Shown: piece by piece, positions 27,050 to 34,933 of the stretch
Layout: the number at the start of each line of letters is the position of its first letter
Numbering within the stretch: the stretch's first letter is position 1
DNA from: Prescottella subtropica
Lineage (GTDB): Bacteria; Actinomycetota; Actinomycetes; Mycobacteriales; Mycobacteriaceae
Direction: 5' to 3'
DNA: 64,000 bases
NCBI RefSeq assembly: GCF_005434945.1
Contig: NZ_SKCH01000004.1
Span: 124,001 to 188,000 of the forward strand
Translations under genes and position numbers: made by a program
The notes under the pieces: model-generated
Told to the model about the DNA's origin: nothing
Databases searched by the model: none
What the model saw: only the letters and a program-made list of their open reading frames with translations

Positions 27050-27083
27050 GTCGAGGGGGAATCCGGTCGGATTCCCCCTCGAC
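27050..27083 (-). terminator. Terminator of the kshA-hsaA-hsaC unit
   Basis: GTCGAGGGGGAATCCG (27050-27065) pairs perfectly over 16 bp with 27068-27083. It is 20 bp past the hsaC stop, and separates the unit from iclR. Confidence 0.75.
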
Positions 27084-27103
27084 GAACGTTCGTTCGGTTG
27101 CGG

Positions 27104-28036
27104 CTACATCGCGGCGAGCGGTTCGCTGCCCGACCAGTCGTGGCCCCAGTAGCTGTCCGCGGTGATCTCCTCGGACGAGTAGTACTTCTCGTCGACCTTC
27201 GTGCCCTCGGTGCCGAACTCGATGTCCCAGCCGCCCGGAGCACGGACGTAGAACGACACCATCTTGTCGTTCGTGTGCCGGCCCAGCGTCGACGACACCG
27301 AGAAGCCGTCCGCGACAACACGATCGAGTGCCTGTCCGACGGCGTCGAGGGTGTCGACCTCGACCATGATGTGGACGAGCCCGGGTGCGCCGCCGTGCGG
27401 GGCGGGGCACAGCGCGAGGCTGTGGTGACGCTCGTTGACACCCATGAAACGCACCCGCATCGGACCGAACTCCGGCGGTGCCGGGATCCGGAATGCGCCG
27501 CGCGGCAGGAACCCGAGCACGTCGGTGTAGAACGAGAACGAGCCGTTCGGATCCATCGTCGGCAGCACGACGTGACCGAGTCCCTGCGCGCCCGTGACGA
27601 ACTTGGCGCCGAACGGGGTGACGACGGGGCTGTGGTCGAGGACCGCACCGTGGAAGATCTCGAGCGTCGCGCCACACGGGTCGACGAACGTCACGACTTC
27701 CTCGACCCGGCGGGCGTCGGCCTCTTCGAGCGACAGCGGCTTGACCGCGATACCGGCCTTCTCCACGGCCTCGGTGACCCGGACCAGCGCGTCGTGGTCC
27801 CGGACCTCCCAGCCGATGGTGACGACCTCGTCGGTCTCACCGGGGACGATGATGATGCGGGCGGCCCGCTCGTCCATACGCAGGTAGAGGGCGTTCTCGT
27901 CGGGGCCGGTGCCCTTCGCGAAGCCGAGCACGTCGAACGCGAAGGTGCGCCAGCGCTCCATGTCGTTCGTCTGGACCTTCACGTAGCCCAGACCGCGGAT
28001 GTCGGTACCGAAGCCGCCGACATTGCTGTTGGTCAT
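27104..28036 (-). CDS. hsaC: Extradiol ring-cleavage dioxygenase, HsaC-like
   Basis: A 310-residue two-domain vicinal-oxygen-chelate enzyme. The C-terminal catalytic domain supplies the Fe(II) ligands His155 (GHVVLPT), His222 (LVHIMVEV) and Glu273 (DIEFG), with His204/His205 in the active site. Sequence resembles mycobacterial HsaC throughout, including WGHDW near the end. HsaC cleaves the catechol 3,4-DHSA meta to its hydroxyls during steroid ring A breakdown; biphenyl-type catechols are the alternative. The kshA and hsaA neighbours favour a steroid catechol. It follows hsaA by 43 bp and ends before a strong terminator. No hsaD hydrolase for the product is in the window. Confidence 0.82.
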   Translation of the reverse strand: MTNSNVGGFGTDIRGLGYVKVQTNDMERWRTFAFDVLGFAKGTGPDENALYLRMDERAARIIIVPGETDEVVTIGWEVRDHDALVRVTEAVEKAGIAVKPLSLEEADARRVEEVVTFVDPCGATLEIFHGAVLDHSPVVTPFGAKFVTGAQGLGHVVLPTMDPNGSFSFYTDVLGFLPRGAFRIPAPPEFGPMRVRFMGVNERHHSLALCPAPHGGAPGLVHIMVEVDTLDAVGQALDRVVADGFSVSSTLGRHTNDKMVSFYVRAPGGWDIEFGTEGTKVDEKYYSSEEITADSYWGHDWSGSEPLAAM

Positions 28037-28079
28037 ACCTTTGTCTCCGTTGATAATTCGAAACTGTGGATTCGGGGGA

Positions 28080-29261
28080 TCAGATCATCGCGCGGAGCGG
28101 ACCCTGCGGGTCCACACCGAGACCGCTGAGCGTCGCCGCGTGGTACACGGTGCCGGGCACGTGGATCGCGTGGTGCAGGCCGGCGTGGGCGTCACGCCAG
28201 AACCGCTGCATCGGCTTGTCCATGCGCAGTGCGTTGCCGCCGCAACGGGCGTACACCTGATCGACCGCCATCACTGCTTGCCAGGCCGCGTTGACCTGCG
28301 TCTCGCGGCCCAGAGCACGCTGCTCGAACGTCGGGGTCTTGCCGGCGTCGACCAGATCCCACATGCGATCGACGTTGGCCAGCAGTGAATCCCGAGCCGC
28401 ACGCAGCTTCGCGGTGGCTTCACCGATCGCGAACATCGTGTACGGGTCGTCCTTGATCGCGGTGCCCTGCGGGTTGATGCGCTCACGCTGGTACTCGTTC
28501 GCGTGGTGCAGCATGCCCTCGCAGATGCCGACGGTGGCCGACGTGATGCCGAGCGGGAACATGTTGGACCACGGCATCAGGTACAGCGTTTCGGTGCGGC
28601 CGTACTTGCGGACAGCGGTGCCGTCGATGACCTCGTCGCAGTCCATGACGCGGTAGTCCGGCACGAACGCGTCCTTGACGACGACGTCCTTGGAACCGGT
28701 GCCGCGCAGGCCCACGACGTCCCACGAGTCGTCGATGATCTCGTAGTCGGAACGCGGGATGATCACGTGCAGCATGCGGGGAGGCATCTCCATGCTGCCG
28801 TCCGGGTTGCACGCCATCGCGCCGAGGAAAGCCCAGTCGCAGTGGTCGGTTCCGGAGGAGAACGACCACTTGCCGGAGAACGTGTAGCCGCCGTCGACCG
28901 GAACACACATGCCGCCCGGCATGTACGGCGACGCCATCCACGTGCTCTGGTCCTCGCCCCAGACTTCCTGCTGCACCTTGGGGTCGGCGAACGCCAACTG
29001 CCACGGATGCACACCGACGATGCCGTGGACCCAGCCGGCCGACGGGTTGATCGACGCGGTCCGCATGACGGTCTCGGCGAACTCGCGCGGGTGCGCCTCC
29101 ATACCGCCGTGCTCCTTGGGCTGGAGCATGCGGATGGAGCCGAACTCCTTCATCTTCTTGGCCGTGGCATCGGCGACCTTACCGATCCGCTCCGCCTCCT
29201 CGCCCTCGATGAAGAGTTCGTCGGCAGCAGCCTCGACAGCGGCCAGGACTTCGTAGCTCAT
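28080..29261 (-). CDS. hsaA: HsaA-like flavin-dependent monooxygenase, oxygenase component
   Basis: A 393-residue member of the acyl-CoA-dehydrogenase-fold (group D) flavin monooxygenases. It resembles HsaA in VGVHPWQLAFADPKVQQEVW, the FSSGTDHCDWAFLGA segment, DVVGLRGTGSKDVVVKDAFV and MQRFWRDAHAG. HsaA hydroxylates 3-HSA to the catechol 3,4-DHSA using reduced flavin from the reductase HsaB, which is not seen in this window. The divergence from classical HsaA suggests a related substrate. Its ATG overlaps the kshA stop (ATGA), so the two are translationally coupled. Confidence 0.78.
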   Translation of the reverse strand: MSYEVLAAVEAAADELFIEGEEAERIGKVADATAKKMKEFGSIRMLQPKEHGGMEAHPREFAETVMRTASINPSAGWVHGIVGVHPWQLAFADPKVQQEVWGEDQSTWMASPYMPGGMCVPVDGGYTFSGKWSFSSGTDHCDWAFLGAMACNPDGSMEMPPRMLHVIIPRSDYEIIDDSWDVVGLRGTGSKDVVVKDAFVPDYRVMDCDEVIDGTAVRKYGRTETLYLMPWSNMFPLGITSATVGICEGMLHHANEYQRERINPQGTAIKDDPYTMFAIGEATAKLRAARDSLLANVDRMWDLVDAGKTPTFEQRALGRETQVNAAWQAVMAVDQVYARCGGNALRMDKPMQRFWRDAHAGLHHAIHVPGTVYHAATLSGLGVDPQGPLRAMI

Positions 29262-30439
29262 GCGGTGGGTTCCTTCTCTTCGTCGGCCTGCCGGGCCAGG
29301 TTCTCGGCGACTTCCTGCTTCCAGCTCGCGACCGCACGGGTGGTGTCGATCTCGAACTCGAAACGCTTGGTCATGTCCTCGGTGACGTTCTCGACGTCGG
29401 TGTAGAACTGCTGGTACCAGCGGCGCAGCTGGTAGACCGGGCCGTCCTCCTCGGACAGCAGCGGGTTGTCGATGGGGGCCTTGTTCTTCCAGATCTCGAC
29501 ATCCTGCTCGAAGCCCAGCTGCACGCCCTCGGCGAACTGGGCGCCCATCGCCGAGGACTCCTCGCTCGACATGCCGGGCAGCTTCTTGACGATCGCGCCG
29601 TACTGGAGCACGAACTCGTCGTTGCTCACCGGGTAGTGGCAGTTGATGAGCACCGTCTTGACGGTCTGGCCGTTGGCGTCGGTCTCGAGCCAGTCGATCA
29701 TGTACGACGGACCGAAGTACGACGCCTCGGAACGCAGTTCGGCGTCCGGGTCGTCGTAGTTGGTGCCGGTGATGATGTCCTCGCGACCGGTCGAGTTCAT
29801 GTACTGGGTCGCGATGTGACCCTCGAAGACGTTCTTGAAGTAGCGCGGGAACGAGTAGTGGATGTAGAAGAAGTGCGCCATGTCGACGACGTTGTCGACG
29901 ATCTCACGGCAGTGGGAGCCCTTGATGCGCAGGCTCTTCCACTCCCAGTCGGTCCACTCGTCGGTGCCGTAGCCCTCGATCTCGGGGATCGTGACGTCGG
30001 CCGGCGGCGGGTTGCCCTGCGGATCGTGCCAGACGAACAGCTGGCCGTTGCGCTCGAGGGTCGTCCACGCACGGGTCTTCGCGAGCGGGGGCACTCGGCG
30101 GGCGTAGGGGATGTCGGTGCACTTGCCGTTGCCGCCCCAGCGCCAGTCGTGGAACGGGCAGGCGATCGAGTCGCCCTTGATCTGGCCCTGGCTCAGGTCG
30201 CCGCCCATGTGCCGGCAGTACGCGTCGAGAACCTTGAGATCGCCCTTGCTGTCGGCGAACACGACGAGCTTGGTGCCGAACGCCTCGATCGAGTGGGGCT
30301 TGCCGTCCTTGAAGTCGCGGAGCAGGCCGATCAGGTGCCAGCCGCGGGCGAACCGAGTGGGTGCGGCCGCGGCTTCGATCTCGCGGACCTCGGCCTCGTC
30401 GGTGGTCGTATCGGGGGTGGTAGCAGTGTCGAGAGACAT
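29258..30439 (-). CDS. kshA: 3-ketosteroid 9-alpha-hydroxylase oxygenase, KshA
   Basis: A 393-residue Rieske oxygenase. The Rieske cluster ligands are Cys75-x-His77 and Cys94-x-x-His97; the mononuclear iron ligands are His189, His194 and Asp313 (QDVEIW). Flanking sequence such as FVWHDPQGNPP, SEASYFGPS and QLRRWYQQFY matches KshA. With reductase KshB it hydroxylates C9 of 3-ketosteroids, opening ring B. No kshB is present here. Rhodococci often carry several kshA copies with different steroid preference, and this is probably one of these paralogues. The ATG at 30439 follows GGAGG. The gene is first of the kshA-hsaA-hsaC unit and divergent from the SDR genes. Confidence 0.88.
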   Translation of the reverse strand: MSLDTATTPDTTTDEAEVREIEAAAAPTRFARGWHLIGLLRDFKDGKPHSIEAFGTKLVVFADSKGDLKVLDAYCRHMGGDLSQGQIKGDSIACPFHDWRWGGNGKCTDIPYARRVPPLAKTRAWTTLERNGQLFVWHDPQGNPPPADVTIPEIEGYGTDEWTDWEWKSLRIKGSHCREIVDNVVDMAHFFYIHYSFPRYFKNVFEGHIATQYMNSTGREDIITGTNYDDPDAELRSEASYFGPSYMIDWLETDANGQTVKTVLINCHYPVSNDEFVLQYGAIVKKLPGMSSEESSAMGAQFAEGVQLGFEQDVEIWKNKAPIDNPLLSEEDGPVYQLRRWYQQFYTDVENVTEDMTKRFEFEIDTTRAVASWKQEVAENLARQADEEKEPTA

Positions 30440-30594
30440 GGGATCCTCCGTGCCGTCAGGGGGCTGTCCTGTGATGAGTCTCATGGAACTCTGCGGCGTG
30501 TTCCGTGCGACAGAGGGTTTCCCGCTGGATGGAACGCCCCCTCCCCGGTGCTGTGACGTGCTCGTTAGCGTCGGAGTGCGACGAAAGGAAGACC
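30440..30594. promoter_or_regulatory. Divergent kshA/SDR control region
   Basis: This gap of 155 bp holds ATGAG-T-CTCAT at 30474-30484, TGGAAC at 30484-30489, an inverse GTTCC at 30500-30504, and a second TGGAAC at 30530-30535. TGGAAC is also the half of the palindrome at 33169. These are candidate binding sites of the IclR regulator. AAAGGA before 30595 is the SDR ribosome site. No KstR-type box (TnnAACnnGTTnnA) was found. Confidence 0.45.
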
Positions 30595-31404
30595 ATGGCG
30601 CGGATGACCGGCAAGGTAGTGCTCATCACCGGAGCGGGTGGGGGGATCGGACGAGCATGCGCGGTCCGGCTCGCCGAGGAGGGCGCCGACATCGTCGCGC
30701 TGGATCTACCCGGCGACCACGGTCAGGCGGCTCTGGCCGAAACTGCCCGCGCCGCGCGGGAGCACGGCGCCCGTGTGGTCACTGCCGGTGTCGACACCCG
30801 TGACTTCGACGCAGTCACCGCCGCGGTGCGCGCGGGTGTGCAGGAACTGGGCCCGCTCGACACGATCGTTGCCAACGCCGGTATCTCCGACAATCCCGGG
30901 CCGTCGTGGGAGATCGACGACGAGGTCTGGAACCGGTCGATCGACGTGAACGTCACCGGAACCTGGCACACGATCAAAGCCGGTGTGGCGGAGATGAGCC
31001 CGAACGGTGGATCGGTCGTGATCACGAGTTCGACGGCCGCGATCAAGGCGGTGCCCGGCGCGTCGCACTATTCGGCGGCCAAGACGGCGGTCACCGGGCT
31101 CGCCAAGACGCTCGCGAACGAACTCGGCGCCCGCTCCATCCGGGTGAACACCGTCCATCCCGGCGCCGTCGGCACACCCATGACGCTCAACCCGGCGACG
31201 TTCGCCCGGCTGTGCCCCGACATCGAGAACCCCACCGCCGCAGACGCGGCCGAGGTGCTGTCGCGCCGGATGCTGCTGCCGGTGCCGTGGGTGGAACCCG
31301 TCGACGTGAGCAATGCGGTGCTGTTCCTGACATCGGACGAATCCCGGTACGTCACCGGCCTGCAGATGGTCGTCGACGCCGGACAGACCCAGAAGGTGGC
31401 GTGA
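30595..31404 (+). CDS. Short-chain dehydrogenase/reductase (SDR) 1
   Basis: A 269-residue classical SDR: TGAGGGIG cofactor motif, NAGIS, catalytic Ser-Tyr-Lys (SSTAAIKAVPGASHYSAAK), and a C-terminal segment LFLTSDESRYVTGLQMVVDA. Asp after the second beta strand (VALDL) indicates NAD(H) preference. The long substrate loop (MTLNPATFARLCPDIENPT) is shared with the next gene, so the two are paralogues. It opens the plus-strand SDR-SDR-SDR-ligase block facing kshA. A hydroxysteroid or related alcohol is a reasonable substrate by context only. Confidence 0.82.
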   Translation: MARMTGKVVLITGAGGGIGRACAVRLAEEGADIVALDLPGDHGQAALAETARAAREHGARVVTAGVDTRDFDAVTAAVRAGVQELGPLDTIVANAGISDNPGPSWEIDDEVWNRSIDVNVTGTWHTIKAGVAEMSPNGGSVVITSSTAAIKAVPGASHYSAAKTAVTGLAKTLANELGARSIRVNTVHPGAVGTPMTLNPATFARLCPDIENPTAADAAEVLSRRMLLPVPWVEPVDVSNAVLFLTSDESRYVTGLQMVVDAGQTQKVA

Positions 31405-32237
31405 TGGCAGGACGTCTCGACGGCAAGGTTGCCCTGGTCACCGGTACCGCCCGCGGCATGGGACGCGCGCAGGCGGTCCGGTTCGCGGAGGAGGGTGCCG
31501 ACGTGATCGCCGTCGACCTCTGCGCACCCGTCGACCATTCGACGACGCCCGGTGCGACGCCGGAGGATCTCGCGGAGACGGTCCGCCAGGTGGAGTCCCT
31601 CGGCCGGAAGATCTGTGCGTTCGAGGCGGATGTGCGTGACCAGCAGGCGCTCTCGGCTGCGGTCGCGGCGGGTGTGGAGGCGCTCGGGCGGCTCGACGTG
31701 GTGTGCGCGACCGCCGGCATCAGCTCGTCCGGTGCGACGGTCGAGATGGAGTCCGAGCAGTGGCAGGCCATGCTCGACGTCAACCTCACCGGCGTGTGGC
31801 GCACCTGCAAGGCCGCGATCCCGCACATCCTCGACGGCGGACGCGGCGGCTCGATCGTGTTGATCAGTTCCATCGCCGGGCTGCGTGGCCTGGTCAGCGT
31901 CGGCCACTACACCGCAGCCAAGCACGGCATCGTCGGATTGATGCGTTCACTGGCGAAGGAACTTGCTCCGCACCGGGTCCGCGTCAACACGATCCATCCG
32001 GCGAACACCCGTACCGCGATGATCCAGAATCCGGGCACGATGCGCTCGTTCTGCCCCGGCGTCGACCATCCCACGCAGGAACAGTTCGAGGCCGGCACGC
32101 AGACGATGCACCTGCTGCCCGTCCCGCTCATCGAACCCGAGGACATCGCCAATGCGAGCCTGTTCCTGGCCTCGGACGAATCCCGCTACATCACCGGCGT
32201 CACCCTGCCGGTCGATGCGGGCCACTGCGTGAAATAG
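31404..32237 (+). CDS. SDR 2, mycofactocin-associated type
   Basis: A 277-residue SDR with TGTARGMG, the Ser-Tyr-Lys set (SSIAGLRGLVSVGHYTAAK) and an extra stretch after the second beta strand (VDLCAPVDHSTTPGATPEDL). That insert is typical of the mycofactocin-coupled SDR family (carveol-dehydrogenase-like), whose members hold NAD(H) tightly and need mycofactocin as external electron acceptor. No mycofactocin genes are in the window. Its ATG overlaps the previous stop (TGATG). The close likeness to SDR 1 in the substrate loop suggests a duplication. Confidence 0.82.
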   Translation: MAGRLDGKVALVTGTARGMGRAQAVRFAEEGADVIAVDLCAPVDHSTTPGATPEDLAETVRQVESLGRKICAFEADVRDQQALSAAVAAGVEALGRLDVVCATAGISSSGATVEMESEQWQAMLDVNLTGVWRTCKAAIPHILDGGRGGSIVLISSIAGLRGLVSVGHYTAAKHGIVGLMRSLAKELAPHRVRVNTIHPANTRTAMIQNPGTMRSFCPGVDHPTQEQFEAGTQTMHLLPVPLIEPEDIANASLFLASDESRYITGVTLPVDAGHCVK

Positions 32238-32248
32238 GAGGGAACGTC

Positions 32249-33067
32249 GTGAAACTCGACGATCTCGCCGGCGGAACCGCCGTCGTCACCGGGGCCGGCA
32301 GCGGTATCGGTGCGGCCGCGGCCCGCCGCGCCGCCGCGCTCGGCATGAACGTCGTACTCGCCGACATCTCCGCCGACCGGATCGCAGCCGTCACCGCCGA
32401 ACTGGCCGGCGTGAAGGTGCTCTCGGTTCCCACCGATGTGCGGGACCCGTCGGCCGTCGACGACCTGGCCGACGCCGCATACGACGAATTCGGTTCGGTC
32501 ACACTGTTGCTCAACAATGCAGGACTCGAGTCGCTCGGGTACACGTGGGAGATTCCGGCCGACGAGTGGCGGCGGGTGATGGACGTGAACCTGTCGGGCG
32601 TCTTCCACGGAGTCCGGTCGTTCGTGCCGCGGATGGGTGCCGACCCGCGGCCGTCGCACATCGTCAACACGTGCTCGGTGGCGGGCGTCGCGATCACCCC
32701 GCGGATGATGGCGTACGCGGCGTCGAAGCACGGCGTGCAGGCCCTCACCGAGGGGCTCTATCTCGAGTGCGCCGAAGCGTTCCCGCAGATCACGGTGTCG
32801 GTGTTCAACCCGGCGCAGGTCGCGACCCGCATCTTCGAGGACACACCGGTGCACGACGCGACGACCGCCGACGCCGGCTACTGGCGCGAGGAGATCCGGG
32901 CCGGCATGACCGCCGACGACGCCGCGGCGCGACTGTTCGACGGCATCGCCCGCGACGACTTCTGGATCCTCACCCATCCCGAGTCGTTCGAGCGTCTCGC
33001 GTCCAAGCGCGCCCGGCTGCTCGGCGAGAAGCTGCGCCCCGACGACCTCTTCGACGGCCGCAACTGA
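32249..33067 (+). CDS. Short-chain dehydrogenase/reductase (SDR) 3
   Basis: A 272-residue classical SDR: TGAGSGIG, NNAGLES, and SVAGVAITPRMMAYAASK as the catalytic Ser-Tyr-Lys segment. It differs from SDR 1 and 2 in lacking their substrate loop and in a C-terminal tail ending in LGEKLRPDDLFDGRN, and may act on a different intermediate. The GTG start at 32249 lies behind AGGAGGGA. A family C palindrome follows the stop and separates it from the acyl-CoA synthetase gene. Confidence 0.8.
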   Translation: MKLDDLAGGTAVVTGAGSGIGAAAARRAAALGMNVVLADISADRIAAVTAELAGVKVLSVPTDVRDPSAVDDLADAAYDEFGSVTLLLNNAGLESLGYTWEIPADEWRRVMDVNLSGVFHGVRSFVPRMGADPRPSHIVNTCSVAGVAITPRMMAYAASKHGVQALTEGLYLECAEAFPQITVSVFNPAQVATRIFEDTPVHDATTADAGYWREEIRAGMTADDAAARLFDGIARDDFWILTHPESFERLASKRARLLGEKLRPDDLFDGRN

Positions 33068-33076
33068 CGCTTCCAT

Positions 33077-33150
33077 CCCCTCGCGTTTCGCGCACTTGTT
33101 GCGGGTTTTCGACCCCGGATCGGCGCGACAAGTGCGCAAAACGCAAGGGG
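33077..33150. repeat. Family C intergenic palindrome, copy 1
   Basis: Arms of 27 nt (33077-33103 and 33124-33150) pair with three mismatches, all of G-T type so still pairable as RNA. The shared core is close to GCGTTTCGCGCACTTGTCGC. It lies between co-directional SDR 3 and the acyl-CoA synthetase gene. Other copies: 49954, 51792 and 60005. Confidence 0.85.
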
Positions 33151-33168
33151 GAGGACTGCACGAGCAGG

Positions 33169-33182
33169 TGGAACAGGTTCCA
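33169..33182. promoter_or_regulatory. IclR-type palindrome upstream of the acyl-CoA synthetase
   Basis: TGGAAC-AG-GTTCCA is a perfect 14-bp palindrome of the shape bound by IclR-family proteins. Its half-site TGGAAC recurs in the kshA/SDR divergent region. It is 113 bp before the synthetase start. Confidence 0.55.
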
Positions 33183-33294
33183 GTTTTGCGGGAATGGGGT
33201 TATCGTGACGGTGACCCGGACCACATACCGGCCGACTGTGGTGCGGCGGGCGCACTGCGAGCCGTCGCGGCACGAGTACGCAGAAGGAACGCAC

Positions 33295-34872
33295 ATGACC
33301 GACGAGCTCGCCGACGTCCTCCACCGCCCCCGTTACCTGGCGGACCTGCTGATCACCGCCCTCGACCGCAACGCTGACCGGCCCGCGCTCTACCTCGGTG
33401 ACGTCGTGCTCACCGGCGGTCAGATGCGCGACCAGATCAGCTCGTTCGGTCAGGCACTCGCAGCGCTGGGGATCGGCAAGGGGTCGACGGTGGCGATGCT
33501 GTCGAAGAATCGGCCCGAGGTGCTCATCAGTGTCGGCGCGCAGATGGTGCTCGGCTGCCGCAACACCGCGCTCGCCCCGATGGGGTCGGTCGACGACCAC
33601 GGCTACATCCTCGGTGACGCTGAGATCGAGACCCTCATCTTCGACCCGACGGCGTTCGAGGGGCGCGCCGCCGAACTGCAGGCCGCCGTCCCGACCCTGA
33701 AGAACCTGTTCTCGCTGGGCCCGTCGGAGGTGGGCGTCGACATCCTCGCGCTCGCAACGACGTTCGCGCCGCAGAAGCTGGTGGCCGCGGACGTCGACGG
33801 CAGTGATCCGTCGAGCATGGTGTACACCGGCGGCACCACCGGCAAGCCGAAGGGCGTCGTCAACACCTTCGCGTCCGGGGTGACGCTGCCGCAGATCCAG
33901 ATGGCCGAATGGCAGTTCCCCGACGAGATGCGCTTCCTCGCGTGCACGCCGCTCTCGCACGCCGGTATGGCGTTCTTCGTGCCGACGCTGCTGCGCGGCG
34001 GTTCGCTCGTGGTGCTGCCGGCGTTCGAGCCGGGCGCCGTGCTCGAGGCGATCGAGAAGTACCGCATCACTGCAACAATGCTGGTGCCCACCATGATCTA
34101 CATGCTGCTCGACCACCCGGACCTGAAGACCCGCGACGTCTCGAGCCTGCAGACCCTGTTCTACGGCGCCGCCGCGATGTCGCCGACGCGGCTGCAGGAG
34201 GGCATCGCGAAGTTCGGGCAGATCTTCTTCCAGTACTTCGGGCAGAGCGAGTGCGGCATGACGATCACCGTCATGCGCAAGGAAGAGCACGACCCCGAGA
34301 ATCCCGAACGGCTCGCGTCGTGCGGGCGTCCCGTCCCGTGGCTCGACGTGCGCCTGCTCGACGACGATCTCAGCGAGGTGGCCCAGGGGGAGCTCGGCGA
34401 GATCTGCGTCCGCGGCCCGCTCGTGATGAAGGAGTACTGGAACAAGCCCGCCGAGACCGCGGACGCGTTGCGCGGTGGTTGGCTGCACACCGGTGACATC
34501 GCCCGCGCCGATGCCGACGGCTTCCTCTACATCGTCGACCGCAAGAAGGACATGATCGTCACCGGCGGCTTCAACGTGTTCCCCCGGGAGATCGAGGACG
34601 TCATCTCCGCGCACCCCGCCGTCGCATCCGTCGCGGTCGTCGGTGTGCCCGACGAGAAGTGGGGCGAGGCCGTCAAGGCGTGCGTCGTGCTGCGTGACGG
34701 GCAGGCCGTCGACGCCGCCGACCTCGTCGAACGGGTCCGTGCCGCAAAGGGTTCGGTGCACGCGCCGAAGTCGCTGGACTTCGTCGACTCGCTGCCGCTC
34801 ACCCCCATCGGCAAGCTGGACAAGAAGGCCCTGCGCGCCCAGTTCTGGGCGGGTGCCGCGCGCTCGGTATAG
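33295..34872 (+). CDS. Acyl-CoA synthetase (AMP-forming), FadD-type
   Basis: A 525-residue ANL-superfamily ligase. The P-loop YTGGTTGKPKG lies near residue 180, the YFGQSE motif in the middle, GWLHTGDIA with the hinge in the last third, and the catalytic lysine in LTPIGKLDKKALR near the C-terminus. It activates a carboxylic acid to acyl-AMP and then acyl-CoA. By context the acid may be a steroid side chain or ring remnant, as for FadD3-type enzymes; a general fatty acid is the alternative. The ATG at 33295 follows AGAAGGAA. The frame stays open far upstream, but that part overlaps SDR 3 and is not coding. Confidence 0.85.
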   Translation: MTDELADVLHRPRYLADLLITALDRNADRPALYLGDVVLTGGQMRDQISSFGQALAALGIGKGSTVAMLSKNRPEVLISVGAQMVLGCRNTALAPMGSVDDHGYILGDAEIETLIFDPTAFEGRAAELQAAVPTLKNLFSLGPSEVGVDILALATTFAPQKLVAADVDGSDPSSMVYTGGTTGKPKGVVNTFASGVTLPQIQMAEWQFPDEMRFLACTPLSHAGMAFFVPTLLRGGSLVVLPAFEPGAVLEAIEKYRITATMLVPTMIYMLLDHPDLKTRDVSSLQTLFYGAAAMSPTRLQEGIAKFGQIFFQYFGQSECGMTITVMRKEEHDPENPERLASCGRPVPWLDVRLLDDDLSEVAQGELGEICVRGPLVMKEYWNKPAETADALRGGWLHTGDIARADADGFLYIVDRKKDMIVTGGFNVFPREIEDVISAHPAVASVAVVGVPDEKWGEAVKACVVLRDGQAVDAADLVERVRAAKGSVHAPKSLDFVDSLPLTPIGKLDKKALRAQFWAGAARSV

Positions 34873-34883
34873 ACGCACACGAC

Positions 34884-34919
34884 AACGCCCGGCCGACGAG
34901 GATTCGTCGGCCGGGCGTT
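34884..34919. terminator. Bidirectional terminator
   Basis: AACGCCCGGCCGACGA (34884-34899) pairs perfectly with 34904-34919 over a 4-nt loop; it ends in TTT on the plus strand and has an A-rich flank on the other side. It lies between the convergent synthetase and secreted-protein genes. Confidence 0.85.
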
Positions 34920-34933
34920 TCCGGTTTCGAAGG

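Noticed and set aside
27104-28036. hsaC-like gene as biphenyl-pathway bphC
   Set aside because: The fold is shared, but coupling with kshA and hsaA and the overall likeness to HsaC favour steroid catechols; no bphA or bphD genes are near.
30440-30594. KstR or KstR2 operator upstream of kshA
   Set aside because: Neither TnnAACnnGTTnnA nor AnCAAGnnCTTGnT is found in this gap.
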